The translations under genes and the position numbers were made by a program. A stretch of DNA of 36,627 bases. It comes from CAZEAC01 sp964510065 (GTDB taxonomy: Bacteria > Bdellovibrionota_C > UBA2361 > CAIXSY01). The notes under the pieces were generated by a model. That model saw nothing but the letters and a program-made list of their open reading frames with translations, had not been told where the DNA came from and did no database searches. Positions 8,201 to 16,570 of the stretch are shown here, one piece after another. The stretch's first letter is position 1; each line of letters opens with the position of its first letter. The stretch spans positions 1 through 36,627 of the forward strand of contig CAZEAC010000046.1 in assembly GCA_964510065.1 (NCBI GenBank), written 5' to 3'.

Positions 8201-8927
8201 TGCTGAATTTTTGTGGGTGAATGCTCGCGCCGCCGATAAGGCATCCGGCGACACTTTTTAGCGTTACAATAGATCCGACATTATCGGGATCGACGCTTCC
8301 GCCGTAGAGAATCGCAGGCGCTTCCGCGGAAGTTGCCTTGCTCCAAAGCGCTGCAATCTGAAGATGAGTTTCATCGATCTCATGAGGAGTCGCGACTTTG
8401 CCTGTGCCAATTGCCCACACTGGTTCATAGGCGATGATCAAAGACGAAAATTCGTTTTTATCAATGGAATCAAAAAGCGGTGCAAGCTGTTCCTCAATGA
8501 CCTGCATGGTTTTTCCGGAAGCTCGGCTCTCGAGCTTTTCGCCCACGCAGAATATTACGCAAAGCCCGGCTTTGAGCGCCCCCGCTGTGCGCTCGGCGCA
8601 AAGCTTCGAGCTTTCGCCAAAAACATGTCTTCGCTCCGAGTGTCCGGTAATCGCAAAGCTACAACCGGCCTCGCGAAGCATAGAGACGGAAAGTTCGCCC
8701 GTAAAAGCACCTTTCTCAGCGCCATGCACATTTTGCGCGCCAACGTGGATCGTACTGCCTCGGCTCACGTTAATCACTTCAGGAATACACACGGAAGACG
8801 GCGCCAACCAGATCTCACATTTCTTCGCGCGAAGACTCGCGGTTTTCGCAACCTCGGCCATCTCTCGAGACGCGGCGATACCAAGATTCATTTTCCAGTT
8901 ACCGACCAGTAAAGTTTGCGCTCGCAT
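8166..8927 (-). CDS. tpiA: Triosephosphate isomerase
   Basis: A 253-aa TIM-barrel enzyme interconverting dihydroxyacetone phosphate and glyceraldehyde 3-phosphate in the cytoplasm. Lys12 lies in GNWKMN, the electrophilic His96 in ITGHSERR, the catalytic Glu168 in AYEPVWAIGTG, and the phosphate-binding YGGSV is present. I chose ATG 8927 over GTG 8930 because GAGGA is correctly spaced for the ATG. It lies downstream of gap on the same strand, separated by a hairpin; phosphoglycerate kinase, often between or beside them, is absent here. Its 3' end overlaps the convergent small gene by 35 nt. Confidence 0.97.
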   Translation of the reverse strand: MRAQTLLVGNWKMNLGIAASREMAEVAKTASLRAKKCEIWLAPSSVCIPEVINVSRGSTIHVGAQNVHGAEKGAFTGELSVSMLREAGCSFAITGHSERRHVFGESSKLCAERTAGALKAGLCVIFCVGEKLESRASGKTMQVIEEQLAPLFDSIDKNEFSSLIIAYEPVWAIGTGKVATPHEIDETHLQIAALWSKATSAEAPAILYGGSVDPDNVGSIVTLKSVAGCLIGGASIHPQKFSTIVEIAEKSAA

Positions 8928-8975
8928 CACAGCGTCCTCAGGTTTTTAGGGGTTGTATTCCAACGTGATGTAACG

Positions 8976-9013
8976 AAGGGCGCGAAGGAAGAATCGGCTC
9001 CCTTCACGCCCTT
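8976..9013. repeat. Hairpin between gap and tpiA
   Basis: AAGGGCGCGAAGG (8976-8988) pairs with CCTTCACGCCCTT (9001-9013) with one mismatch and a 12-nt loop. On the plus strand a T-rich tract follows; on the minus strand, the direction of gap and tpiA transcription, there is no T-run. It could act as an mRNA-processing or stabilising element, or as a leaky terminator, between the two genes. Confidence 0.6.
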
Positions 9014-9033
9014 ATTTTCTTCGAATCAGTAAA

Positions 9034-10047
9034 TTACAGTTTAGAAGCCACCAGGGAGACTACATCAACCATACGCGATGAGAATCCAACCTCGTTGTCG
9101 TACCATGAGATTACTTTGGCCATGCGCTTGCCAATGACCATCGTCGATAGTCCATCGACAATCGAAGAGGCATTGTTGCCGGTGTAATCAATCGAGACGA
9201 GTGGTTCTTCCGAAAACGCAAGTACGCCTTTAAGCGAATTTTCGGAGGCGTTCTTTAACGCGCGATTAATCTCTTCTGCTGTAGCGTCGCGGGCAAGCTC
9301 AACCACAAAGTCAACCAACGAAACGTCAGGGGTCGGCACGCGAATGGCAAACCCGTCAACTTTGCCCTTCAATTCCGGAATGACCAGCGATACAGCCTTG
9401 GCCGCGCCAGTGGTCGTCGGAATCATTGAGAGGGCCGCCGCACGCGCGCGACGCAGATCTTTATGTGGAAGATCGAGGATGTTCTGATCGTTGGTGTACG
9501 AGTGAATCGTGGTCATCGTTCCGAAGTTGATGCCGAAATTTTCATTAAGCACCTTAGCGACAGGAGCCAAGCAGTTAGTCGTGCATGAAGCACAGCTGAT
9601 CACATGGTGCGCATCGGCTTTGTACTGCTCGGTGTTGACGCCATACGCCAACGTAATATCCGGATCTGGCGAAGGAGCTGATATGATCACTTTCTTTGCG
9701 CCTGCCTTCATATGCAGCGCGGCCTTCTCTTTCTTGGTGAAAATTCCGGTGCACTCTAATACAACGTCAACACCCAGCGCTTTCCAGGGGAGTGCCGCCG
9801 GATCCTTTTCCGCGAGGATCTTAATTTTATTCCCACGGATCGAAATGGAGCTCTCATCGCTGTTTACTTCACCGTCGAACGCTCGATGCACTGAATCGTA
9901 TTTGAAAAGATGAGCGAGCGTCTTTGCGTCAGTGAGATCGTTGATTGCCACGAGCTTAATTTGATTCTCGAGCTTCTTTCGGTAGATCTCGCGAAGTACA
10001 ATTCTTCCGATTCGACCAAAACCGTTAATAGCAATAGTAAGTGCCAT
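9034..10047 (-). CDS. gap: Glyceraldehyde-3-phosphate dehydrogenase, type I
   Basis: A 337-aa cytoplasmic NAD-dependent enzyme of glycolysis. The Rossmann fold starts INGFGRIGR, and the acidic residue after the second strand (NDLTD, Asp37 region) favours NAD over NADP. The catalytic Cys155 is in SCASCTTNCLAP and His182 in HSYTNDQ; the C-terminus contains WYDNEVGFSSRM. Length and motifs are normal. The start ATG 10047 has only a weak AGGGA upstream. Upstream on the same strand is only a dispersed palindromic repeat, then the divergent tol operon, so gap begins its own transcript with tpiA behind it. Confidence 0.97.
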   Translation of the reverse strand: MALTIAINGFGRIGRIVLREIYRKKLENQIKLVAINDLTDAKTLAHLFKYDSVHRAFDGEVNSDESSISIRGNKIKILAEKDPAALPWKALGVDVVLECTGIFTKKEKAALHMKAGAKKVIISAPSPDPDITLAYGVNTEQYKADAHHVISCASCTTNCLAPVAKVLNENFGINFGTMTTIHSYTNDQNILDLPHKDLRRARAAALSMIPTTTGAAKAVSLVIPELKGKVDGFAIRVPTPDVSLVDFVVELARDATAEEINRALKNASENSLKGVLAFSEEPLVSIDYTGNNASSIVDGLSTMVIGKRMAKVISWYDNEVGFSSRMVDVVSLVASKL

Positions 10048-10155
10048 ATGTATTTCCCTAAATTAGAGGCAAAAACGCCTATTTATCGGCCCTTGAGAGG
10101 GGCCAGATTCGCCGTTACATGTACACCAAAGGGCTAAGAAACGAAAGGGGTGGGG

Positions 10156-10293
10156 ATTACTACTCAGTAGGTGTGGGTAGCCTTTGCCGCTACTCTTTGA
10201 CCTCTGTGTCTCTGTGGTTTTTTAAGTCGATGAAACCACAGAGGCACAGAGGTCGCAGAATTAGGGAATGAATACCCGGGGTAAATGAGAAGT
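10156..10293. repeat. Dispersed palindromic element, copy A
   Basis: An imperfect palindrome with outer arms ATTACTACTCAGTAGGTG and GGGGTAAATGAG around the shared core CTCTGTGTCTCTGTGGTTT and its mirror. It lies between the divergent gap and tolQ genes; 10048-10396 holds no gene. Confidence 0.9.
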
Positions 10294-10362
10294 CGCTTAT
10301 CTCGAAGTCTAAACCACTGGTGCGTCAATAACTTATATGGGATATTTTAAGCGAATGTTTGA

Positions 10363-10393
10363 GTTTTGTTAGATCAACTGTTTTGTTAGATCA
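10363..10393. repeat. 14-bp direct repeat at the tolQ start
   Basis: GTTTTGTTAGATCA occurs at 10363-10376 and 10380-10393, a 17-bp period, ending three nt before the tolQ ATG and leaving no Shine-Dalgarno. It may be a regulator-binding pair or a recent duplication. Confidence 0.7.
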
Positions 10394-10396
10394 CTT

Positions 10397-11071
10397 ATGG
10401 ATAGTAATACTGGAATTTTTTCGATGGCGATCGGCTCTGGGCCGATTGTGCTCAGTGTGTTGCTCTGTTTACTCGGGCTTTCGGTGTGCAGCTGGGCGAT
10501 TACCATAGCCAAGGCCATGCAGTTTTGGAAAGCGCGCAAGGAGTCCAGCGAGTTCAGTACGATTTTTTGGGAGACTAGAAATCTGGCCCGTGTTGATGAC
10601 ACCTCGCAACGGCTCTCGGCAAGTCCACTTGCTTCAGTGTTTCAAAGTGGCTACCGCGAGTTATCTCATGTGCTGCAGGAGGGCAAGAAGAGGCTCTCCG
10701 ATCCCGAGTCACTGCAAACTGTTGAGCGTGCACTTCGCCGTGCAGAGTTTGTTGAGGTTGGAAAGCTTGAACGTGGCATTACCTTTCTTGCGACAGTTGC
10801 AAGCGCGGCTCCGTTCATAGGTCTTTTTGGAACTGTTTGGGGAATAATGAATGCCTTCCATGGATTGAGCATGGTAAAATCAACCACGTTGCAGGCTGTC
10901 GCGCCGGGAATTTCCGAGGCTCTTGTTGCCACGGCTATTGGTCTCGCGGCGGCGATTCCGGCGGCGATTGCCTATAATTATTTCGCGGTTGCAGTGCGCC
11001 GATTTCGTGAGTCGATGGATAAATTCGCTGATGAGTTTATTACTGTCGCTCGGCAGTATGCTCTCGAGTAA
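10397..11071 (+). CDS. tolQ: TolQ, proton-channel subunit of the Tol-Pal system
   Basis: A 224-aa MotA/TolQ/ExbB-family inner-membrane protein. An N-terminal transmembrane helix is at about residues 10-35. The conserved pair of later helices carries ATVASAAPFIGLFGTVWGIM and the ISEALVATAIGLAAAIPA segment. With TolR it uses the proton motive force to energise TolA, keeping the outer membrane constricted at division. It is first of tolQ-tolR-tolA-tolB-pal-cpoB. There is no good ribosome site at ATG 10397, which directly follows a 14-bp direct repeat; ATG 10424 is an alternative but would shorten the N-terminus. ExbB is excluded by the neighbouring tolB and pal. Confidence 0.95.
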   Translation: MDSNTGIFSMAIGSGPIVLSVLLCLLGLSVCSWAITIAKAMQFWKARKESSEFSTIFWETRNLARVDDTSQRLSASPLASVFQSGYRELSHVLQEGKKRLSDPESLQTVERALRRAEFVEVGKLERGITFLATVASAAPFIGLFGTVWGIMNAFHGLSMVKSTTLQAVAPGISEALVATAIGLAAAIPAAIAYNYFAVAVRRFRESMDKFADEFITVARQYALE

Positions 11072-11106
11072 TTGTGCTCGAAATAAATAGAGAGTAGGGA
11101 ACCTGC

Positions 11107-11538
11107 ATGGGTGCATCAAGTTCAAATGGATCAGAGGCTTACGCGCCTTCGGCAAACATTAACGTCACGCCGCTTGTCGACGTGATGTTGGTGCTTCTTG
11201 TGATATTTATGGTGACTGCGCCGCTTCTGCAGCAGGGGGTCGAGGTCGATCTGCCAAAGGCGACTACGGCTCCGCTCGCGGGTTCAAATGAGCAGATCGT
11301 GCTCTCGATCGACAAGTCCGGTACGGTCTTCTTAGGCGCGGGCAATGCCGTCAATGTTGATGAACTTGCGCCGAAGGTGAAGGCCATTATGGAGCTGCGC
11401 CAGGAGCAGGATAGAAAGGTCTACATTAAGGGTGATACAGCGCTCTCGTACGGCGTGGTGATGCAGGTCATGGCGAAACTACATGAGGGTGGCATTCATC
11501 AGATCGGCTTAATCTCTGCGCCGCCGGAGGGCAAATGA
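11107..11538 (+). CDS. tolR: TolR, proton-channel subunit of the Tol-Pal system
   Basis: A 143-aa ExbD/TolR protein: a short cytoplasmic tail, one transmembrane helix beginning NVTPLVDVMLVLLVIFMV with the proton-carrying Asp25, then a periplasmic domain starting with the typical VEVDLPKA. It works with TolQ. The ATG 11107 is preceded by AGGGA. It begins 35 nt after tolQ. A dispersed palindromic element begins five nt after its stop, separating it from the TolA/TonB-like gene. Confidence 0.96.
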   Translation: MGASSSNGSEAYAPSANINVTPLVDVMLVLLVIFMVTAPLLQQGVEVDLPKATTAPLAGSNEQIVLSIDKSGTVFLGAGNAVNVDELAPKVKAIMELRQEQDRKVYIKGDTALSYGVVMQVMAKLHEGGIHQIGLISAPPEGK

Positions 11539-11542
11539 GGCG

Positions 11543-11683
11543 AGTACTCTGGAATAAAAGTAACCTTGTCTTTCACTCAGCTCGATCTCTGTGCCTCTGT
11601 GGTTTATCTTACTTTCAAAAAACCACAGAGGCACGGAGAGCACAGAGATGAGAAGAGTCGGAAAAATTATGTTCCAGAGTACT
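11543..11683. repeat. Dispersed palindromic element, copy B, inside the Tol operon
   Basis: Perfect 12-bp terminal inverted repeats AGTACTCTGGAA (11543-11554) and TTCCAGAGTACT (11672-11683) flank the core (about 11587-11650), in which both arms of the CTCTGTGCCTCTGTGGTTT motif are well kept. It belongs to the subfamily with AGTACTCTG-type ends. Confidence 0.92.
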
Positions 11684-11770
11684 AGTTAGTCGAAACTAAT
11701 AGTCTCTTGGCGCGTAGATTAACGTGTGAAGTACCGGTTTCCCCGAAAGACGTAGGTTCTAAAGACAAAT

Positions 11771-12581
11771 ATGGAGTTTCAAACTGCACGAGATCCCTAT
11801 TTTCGCTCTGCGTTGGGAGTTTCATGTTTGCTGCATCTGGGACTACTTTATCTGGTAATTTTTGAGCTTGATCCACGCTTAACGGATCTCACTCCGGCAA
11901 TAANNNNNNNNNNAGGTTCCAAAGAACGACAAGACTCAGATTGCGCCGCCAAAGAATGTGTCGAGCGATCCGCCTTCGCCGCAAGAGGATCCAAAGCTGA
12001 CAAAAGATACTCCAAAAGAGGAAAAGGCTCCCGATGATGCCGAAGTTTCGATTCGAGAAAAGCCCGCGCCGAGCGTGAAGCCAACGGTGCTTCCGACCAA
12101 GGTCGCAACCCCGAAGCCAACGGCGAAACCAACCGCGAAAGCGACGCCGAAGCCGACACCGAAACCGCCCACACAGGCTGATGTCAATAAGGACTACCAG
12201 AAAGCAATGCAGCGCTATCTTGGCGAATCAACTGCCGCAGGCGGCAAGAATTTTGGTGCAGCTATTCCCGGGGTAAAGGGAATGGGGGGTGGCTCACAGA
12301 TATCGGCCGAAGAGAAAGCATACTACCTTGCCCTTCAGTCGCACGTAAAACGGGGCTGGCGCTGGTACGACACTACGGTCCCTTATCTCGCGAAGGCAAC
12401 GTTTCGTATAAGTCCTACCGGCGAGCTTACGGATGTACATTTGGTCCAGGGCTCAGGCGTGCGCGAGTTTGATGACTCGGTGCTTCGCGCGTTGGCCAAG
12501 GCCAATCCGGTGCCGCGACCGCCGGAAAAGGTTTATTCGAAGTTTAGCTTTGTCGAGATGACTTTTAATCCACGGGAATAG
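11771..12581 (+). CDS. tolA: TolA/TonB-type energy-transducing protein
   Basis: The protein has a short cytoplasmic N-terminus and one transmembrane helix (about residues 13-33, GVSCLLHLGLLYLVIF). A periplasmic linker rich in P, K and T (repeated A-K-P-T, T-P-K-P) follows, then a TonB C-terminal domain (VKRGWRWYDTTVPY, then TFRISPTGELTDVHLVQGSG). Ten Ns at 11904-11913 interrupt it. Deleting exactly the Ns joins ATA-A to AG-GTT and keeps one frame, giving about 266 aa. The position between tolR and tolB makes it the functional TolA, linking TolQR to Pal/TolB, although its short linker and TonB-type end differ from the long helical TolA of enterobacteria. Confidence 0.88.
11904..11913. other. 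Ten-N scaffold gap inside the TolA/TonB gene
   Basis: The reading frame is continuous if the Ns are removed, so the contig ends probably abut here or miss a multiple of three bases. Confidence 0.8.
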
Positions 12582-12662
12582 CGACTCTCAAGCTTCTGAG
12601 ATTCGGGAGTGGGTTGATTGCTTCTCTTTTCCAAAAAGCGCCGCTCGGTTAGGATAATCGAC

Positions 12663-13952
12663 ATGAAAATGTTTCTAATTCTTCCTACTTTTTTAATCTC
12701 GATTGTCGCGACTGCTCAAACTTCAATCTCTATCCGAGGTTCTGGGCGGACGTTTCCGATTGGAGTGCCGCAGCTCTGTATTGATGGCGGCGAGTCTTCA
12801 GCGCAGGTGGAAATCCCCAAAACGATTGCGCGAGACCTGAGTCTTACTGGTTATTTTGAAGTGCTTAATCCGGCTTCTTATCTTGAATCGCAGGGGCGCT
12901 GCCGCGATCCGAAGAATTTTGCCTATTCCGATTGGTCGGTCATCGGAGCGGAAGGGCTTGTGCGCGGTGTCGTAGAGCCTTCCGGAAATGATGTCAAAGT
13001 TCAGCTCTTTTTGCACATCGTGCCGAAACAGCAAATCGTCTTAGGAAAAGAGTATAGCGGTGATGTATCTCAACTTCCGGCGATGGCGCATAAATTCGCA
13101 AACGAAGTTGTGCGATATTTTACTGGCGAACCTGGCGTCTTTGGAACACAGATTGCGTTCACCTCAAAGGTTGGAAGGTTTAAAGAGCTTTTTGTGATGG
13201 ATATGGATGGGAGCAATATCCGTCAGCTTACTAGTGATAAGTCGTTAAACGTGTCTGCGTCTTGGGCTCCAAATGGTACCGAGCTCGCCTTTACTTCGTA
13301 TCGGCAGCGAGTTCCTGATATCTACACCATAGATGTAGAGTCAAAACGTCAGCGTCAGGTGACGAAATCTGTAGCGCTTGATATCGGTGCGCACTTCCTC
13401 AATGATGGAAACCAGATCATTTTCTCCACAACCGATGGTCGCGATTCGGATATTGTGCTTTCCGATAGGGCTGGGCGAATAGTTCGGCGGCTAACGCAGT
13501 CAAATGGCGCAATTGATGTTTCAGCTGCGCTCTCTCCGGACAATTCTAAGGTCGCGTTCGTGTCGAACCGCTCGGGTGGCCCGCAGATTTACGTGATGGG
13601 GATCGATGGATCTGGGGCGCATAGGGTAAGTTTTGTGAATGCCAACTACTGTACTTCGCCGGCTTGGTCTCCAAAGGGTGATTTACTTGCCTTCGTATGC
13701 CGCGCCGATGCTGGCTTCCAGCTTTTTGTAAGCGGGCCGGATGGTTCTTCGCCGCTTCAGCTTACCAGCGCCGGCGATAACGAAGATCCTGATTGGTCAC
13801 CTGACGGACGCTATATTGCTTTTGCAACGACGTTTTGGCGGCGCGGGATCTTTAGTTTAGCAATGATTCGCCAGGACGGCGCCGCCATGAGACAGCTTAC
13901 TAATTCCCGCGTTGGCGACTCTGAGCCAAGCTGGGGGCCATTACCGAGATAA
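12663..13952 (+). CDS. tolB: TolB, periplasmic beta-propeller of the Tol-Pal system
   Basis: A 429-aa protein, matching the usual TolB length. ATG 12663 begins a signal peptide (MKMFLILPTFLISIVATAQT) and follows AGGA eight nt upstream; upstream in-frame TTG 12618 would spoil the signal peptide. The N-terminal domain is followed by six-bladed propeller repeats with D-x-DGSN-x-x-QLT, SWAPNGTELAFTS, ALSPDNSKVAFVSNRSGG, WSPKGDLLAFV and WSPDGRYIAFAT, ending SEPSWGPLPR. In the periplasm it binds Pal and outer-membrane partners. It starts 81 nt after the TolA gene. Confidence 0.96.
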   Translation: MKMFLILPTFLISIVATAQTSISIRGSGRTFPIGVPQLCIDGGESSAQVEIPKTIARDLSLTGYFEVLNPASYLESQGRCRDPKNFAYSDWSVIGAEGLVRGVVEPSGNDVKVQLFLHIVPKQQIVLGKEYSGDVSQLPAMAHKFANEVVRYFTGEPGVFGTQIAFTSKVGRFKELFVMDMDGSNIRQLTSDKSLNVSASWAPNGTELAFTSYRQRVPDIYTIDVESKRQRQVTKSVALDIGAHFLNDGNQIIFSTTDGRDSDIVLSDRAGRIVRRLTQSNGAIDVSAALSPDNSKVAFVSNRSGGPQIYVMGIDGSGAHRVSFVNANYCTSPAWSPKGDLLAFVCRADAGFQLFVSGPDGSSPLQLTSAGDNEDPDWSPDGRYIAFATTFWRRGIFSLAMIRQDGAAMRQLTNSRVGDSEPSWGPLPR

Positions 13953-14231
13953 TTTTGCTATTTTTGGCTCTTATACGTGGCCAGAGGTAGTGCGCGCGTG
14001 TGCGAAGTGCATTAATTGTATTGCGAATATTGAATTCTTGCAGTAAGTACATGAAGTTAGTTCGACTTGGCCTAGGCAGCTAACAGTGAAAATCAAGCTG
14101 TGATTGCGAGGCATCGTCGGAAAAACATATGATTTATGTTGATTTCTTGGAGCGTTAAGCCCATGAAGCTCATCTTCATCTGTTGTCAAATTTGTTAGTT
14201 GAGATTTTTTTGCCGTAACTGGAGGGATGAT

Positions 14232-14675
14232 ATGCGGATTTTGAGGATACTTGTTGCGATTTCGCTCGTTTTTCTTCTCTCGGCCTGTTCGTGCCGGAGA
14301 AACGCTGGAAGTGGGGAGAATCTTCCGGTTGCTGGCGAAGGTGGCCCATTGGCTGACGTAAATTTTGCGTTCGATTCGTTTGCGCTTGATTCAATCGCGC
14401 GTTCGAAGCTCGCATCAAATGCCGAGTGGCTCAAGGCTAACCCCGCAGCGCGCACCCAGATTGAAGGGCACTGCGACGAGCGTGGAACTAATGAATATAA
14501 CATGGCGCTCGGTGCGAAGCGTGCAGGTGCAGCGCAGGATTACTTGCGAAGCCTTGGCGTCGCATCGGATCGTATGAGCGTGGTGAGCTATGGCGAAGAG
14601 CTCCCGCTTGATCCACGTCATGCCGAAGAGGCTTGGGCTAAGAATCGTCGGGCCCACTTCAACGTGCAGCGATAA
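14232..14675 (+). CDS. pal: Pal, peptidoglycan-associated lipoprotein
   Basis: A 147-aa lipoprotein. The ATG at 14232 follows GGAGG with good spacing and opens MRILRILVAISLVFLLSAC, with lipobox LSAC and acylated Cys19. The OmpA-like domain carries FAFDSFALD, IEGHCDERGTNEYNMALGAKR (peptidoglycan-binding Asp/Arg region) and a C-terminal NRRAHF. It anchors the outer membrane to peptidoglycan and exchanges between TolB- and wall-bound states. The 279-bp gap before it has no gene or clear terminator. A strong terminator follows. Confidence 0.96.
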   Translation: MRILRILVAISLVFLLSACSCRRNAGSGENLPVAGEGGPLADVNFAFDSFALDSIARSKLASNAEWLKANPAARTQIEGHCDERGTNEYNMALGAKRAGAAQDYLRSLGVASDRMSVVSYGEELPLDPRHAEEAWAKNRRAHFNVQR

Positions 14676-14717
14676 GCTGATTCGGGAAGGGCATAGCGCC
14701 TCTTTTCGAAAACGAGA

Positions 14718-14755
14718 AACGGGTGTAACGTGCAAACGTTACACCCGTTTTTTTT
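14718..14755 (+). terminator. Strong rho-independent terminator after pal
   Basis: AACGGGTGTAACG (14718-14730) pairs perfectly with CGTTACACCCGTT (14737-14749) around a 6-nt loop, with an uninterrupted T-run to 14755. It should separate cpoB from the upstream Tol genes. Confidence 0.93.
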
Positions 14756-14873
14756 GTAACAACTCCTTAAATGTGGGGAGCGTTTTTCAGCACTCTGTGC
14801 CCTCTGTGTCTCTGTGATTAGAATATATTTAAACCACAGAGACACAGAGGGCACAGAGTAATGAGTAATAACC
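14756..14873. repeat. Dispersed palindromic element, copy C
   Basis: It begins exactly where the pal terminator T-run ends (GTAACAACTCCTTAAATG) and ends TAATGAGTAATAACC, ten nt before the cpoB ATG. The core motif and its mirror occupy about 14793-14859. Confidence 0.9.
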
Positions 14874-14883
14874 GTATAAAAAT

Positions 14884-15603
14884 ATGGCAACTCTTCGTTC
14901 ACTACTTGTACTCTTTCCTATTACTTTGAGCCTCGCCTCCTGTTCAGGCGGAAGGCTACAGAGTGATCTTAAGCAGCTTGAGCGAAACGTTCAGGATATT
15001 CGTGGATTTCAGGCAGAGCAAACCAATAAGATAGCTGCGCTTGAGGTACAGGTGCGAGAGTTGAATGGAAGGTTGGAAGAGCTTGAGTATAAGCAAAATC
15101 GCCGGATCGGAACTGATCTCGACACTTTGCGCCAGGATTTAAGTAGTATCAAAAGTAGAATCCCGCCGCCTTCGATTGTTCCTGCGGAGATTTTGGAGAC
15201 TGACGAACTTCGTGCGACTTCGATGCCTAGCGAGATAGCCTCAGTATTGCAGCCTTCGCTTACCAATATTCGAGAGGGGAAGTTTGATGAGGCGCAGAAC
15301 CGCCTCTCCGAGGGCCTGATACTGAGCAAAGCTACGGAATGGGAGGCTGATGTATTGTTCTGGCTCGGAGTAGCCAACGAAGGCCGCAATGATTCGCGCG
15401 AAGCGTTGCGTTCGTATGTGTCGGTAAATGGCCAGTTCCCCAAGCATAGGAAGGCTGCCCCCGCGCTTCTCCGCCAAGCTGCGATCTTTGTGAAAATTGG
15501 TGACTCAAAGACGGCCAAGGTGACGCTTAAAAAATTAATGGCAGATTTTCCCAAGTCCGCGGAGGCCGCGCAGGCACGTGAGCGGCTGAAAGATCTTGGC
15601 TAG
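14884..15603 (+). CDS. cpoB: CpoB/YbgF-like lipoprotein with coiled coil and TPRs
   Basis: A 239-aa protein. The signal sequence ends LSLASC, so it is a lipoprotein, unlike the periplasmic E. coli CpoB. A coiled coil follows (about residues 22-80, with LKQLERNVQDI and IAALEVQVRELNGRLEELEY). Three TPR-like repeats occupy about 125-239, including LFWLGVANEGRNDSREALRSY and AAPALLRQAAIFVKIGDSKTA. CpoB coordinates outer-membrane constriction with peptidoglycan synthesis in the Tol-Pal context; the order after pal supports this assignment. A palindromic element lies just upstream and no good ribosome site is visible. The 3' end overlaps ribF by 8 nt. Confidence 0.88.
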   Translation: MATLRSLLVLFPITLSLASCSGGRLQSDLKQLERNVQDIRGFQAEQTNKIAALEVQVRELNGRLEELEYKQNRRIGTDLDTLRQDLSSIKSRIPPPSIVPAEILETDELRATSMPSEIASVLQPSLTNIREGKFDEAQNRLSEGLILSKATEWEADVLFWLGVANEGRNDSREALRSYVSVNGQFPKHRKAAPALLRQAAIFVKIGDSKTAKVTLKKLMADFPKSAEAAQARERLKDLG

Positions 15604-16570
15604 TCAATCAGTGGCAGTTAAATCAGTCACGGTGCACTATCATCTGCTTCGGCTCGCGGAGTCAGAGGGCCCTCGAGTGCTCACGCTTGGAAATTTTGAT
15701 GGCGTACATCGTGGTCATCAGGCGCTGATTGCCCGTTGCAAAGAAGAGAGTGGCCCCAAGGCACGAGTCGGCGTGGTGACGTTTGCTCCGCATCCAGCAC
15801 TTTTTCTTGGAAAGGCTACTGAGCTAAAGGCGCTTACTCCGCTTCGCAGAAAAGCGATCCTTCTCCGCGAGCTTGGGGTTCATGAGCTGTTTGTGTTTCG
15901 ATTCGACGCAAAATTCGCCGCACTGAGCGCCGAGGAATTTGTAAGGTCACTGCTAGTGGCCGAGCTTGACGCTCAAATACTGGTATGCGGACCGGATGCG
16001 CGTGTGGGCCGCAGTGCCGAGGGGAATGTGCAGGTAATCGAGCGTTATATGCGTCGGTCGGGCCGAAGGCTTGTGGCGATTCCGTTTCTGGAAGAAACCA
16101 AAGGAAGAATTAGCTCTAAAAAGATTCGCGAGCTGCTGAGTGGCGGTAAGGTCCGCGACGTTGCAACTCTTCTAGGCCGAAATTACTGTGTCGACGGAAT
16201 AGTGCGGGCGGGTGATAAACGCGGGCGCCTGATAGGCTTCCCCACAATCAATATCTCACCCGGTCCTTTTCACTGTCCGAAAGATGGGGTGTATGCGACT
16301 CAAGTGAGCATCGCTACGAAGCGGTTCGCTGCGGTGACTAATGTCGGGGTGAAACCGACATTTGGCCTCAACGCCAGGGCGATTGAAAGTCATCTTTTTG
16401 ACTTTCAAGACGAAAAGGAGCAGTCCTACCGAGCACGAATTTCAATTGAATTTATCGAGCGCATCCGTGACGAACAGAAGTTCGGGGGCATCGACGAGCT
16501 GCGCAAGCAAATTCAGCAAGATTGCGAGAGGGCGAGGGCACTGCATTGTCAGAGCGAAAAATCCAAGTAA
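15596..16570 (+). CDS. ribF: Bifunctional riboflavin kinase/FAD synthetase
   Basis: A protein of up to 324 aa making FMN and then FAD from riboflavin. The N-terminal nucleotidyltransferase domain carries LGNFDGVHRGH (residues 31-41), FAPHP, a GPDARVGRSAEGN loop and the SSKKIRELL motif. The C-terminal flavokinase domain carries GRLIGFPTINI, DGVYATQVSI and TNVGVKPTFG. I list TTG 15596, overlapping cpoB by 8 nt; GTG 15611 is an equally possible start, and neither has a strong ribosome site. It overlaps rluD by 25 nt. Confidence 0.95.
   Translation: MASQSVAVKSVTVHYHLLRLAESEGPRVLTLGNFDGVHRGHQALIARCKEESGPKARVGVVTFAPHPALFLGKATELKALTPLRRKAILLRELGVHELFVFRFDAKFAALSAEEFVRSLLVAELDAQILVCGPDARVGRSAEGNVQVIERYMRRSGRRLVAIPFLEETKGRISSKKIRELLSGGKVRDVATLLGRNYCVDGIVRAGDKRGRLIGFPTINISPGPFHCPKDGVYATQVSIATKRFAAVTNVGVKPTFGLNARAIESHLFDFQDEKEQSYRARISIEFIERIRDEQKFGGIDELRKQIQQDCERARALHCQSEKSK

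Noticed and set aside
14199..14231. Longer N-terminus for Pal from an upstream frame
   Set aside because: It would put a non-signal extension before a perfect lipoprotein signal with its own GGAGG site at 14232.
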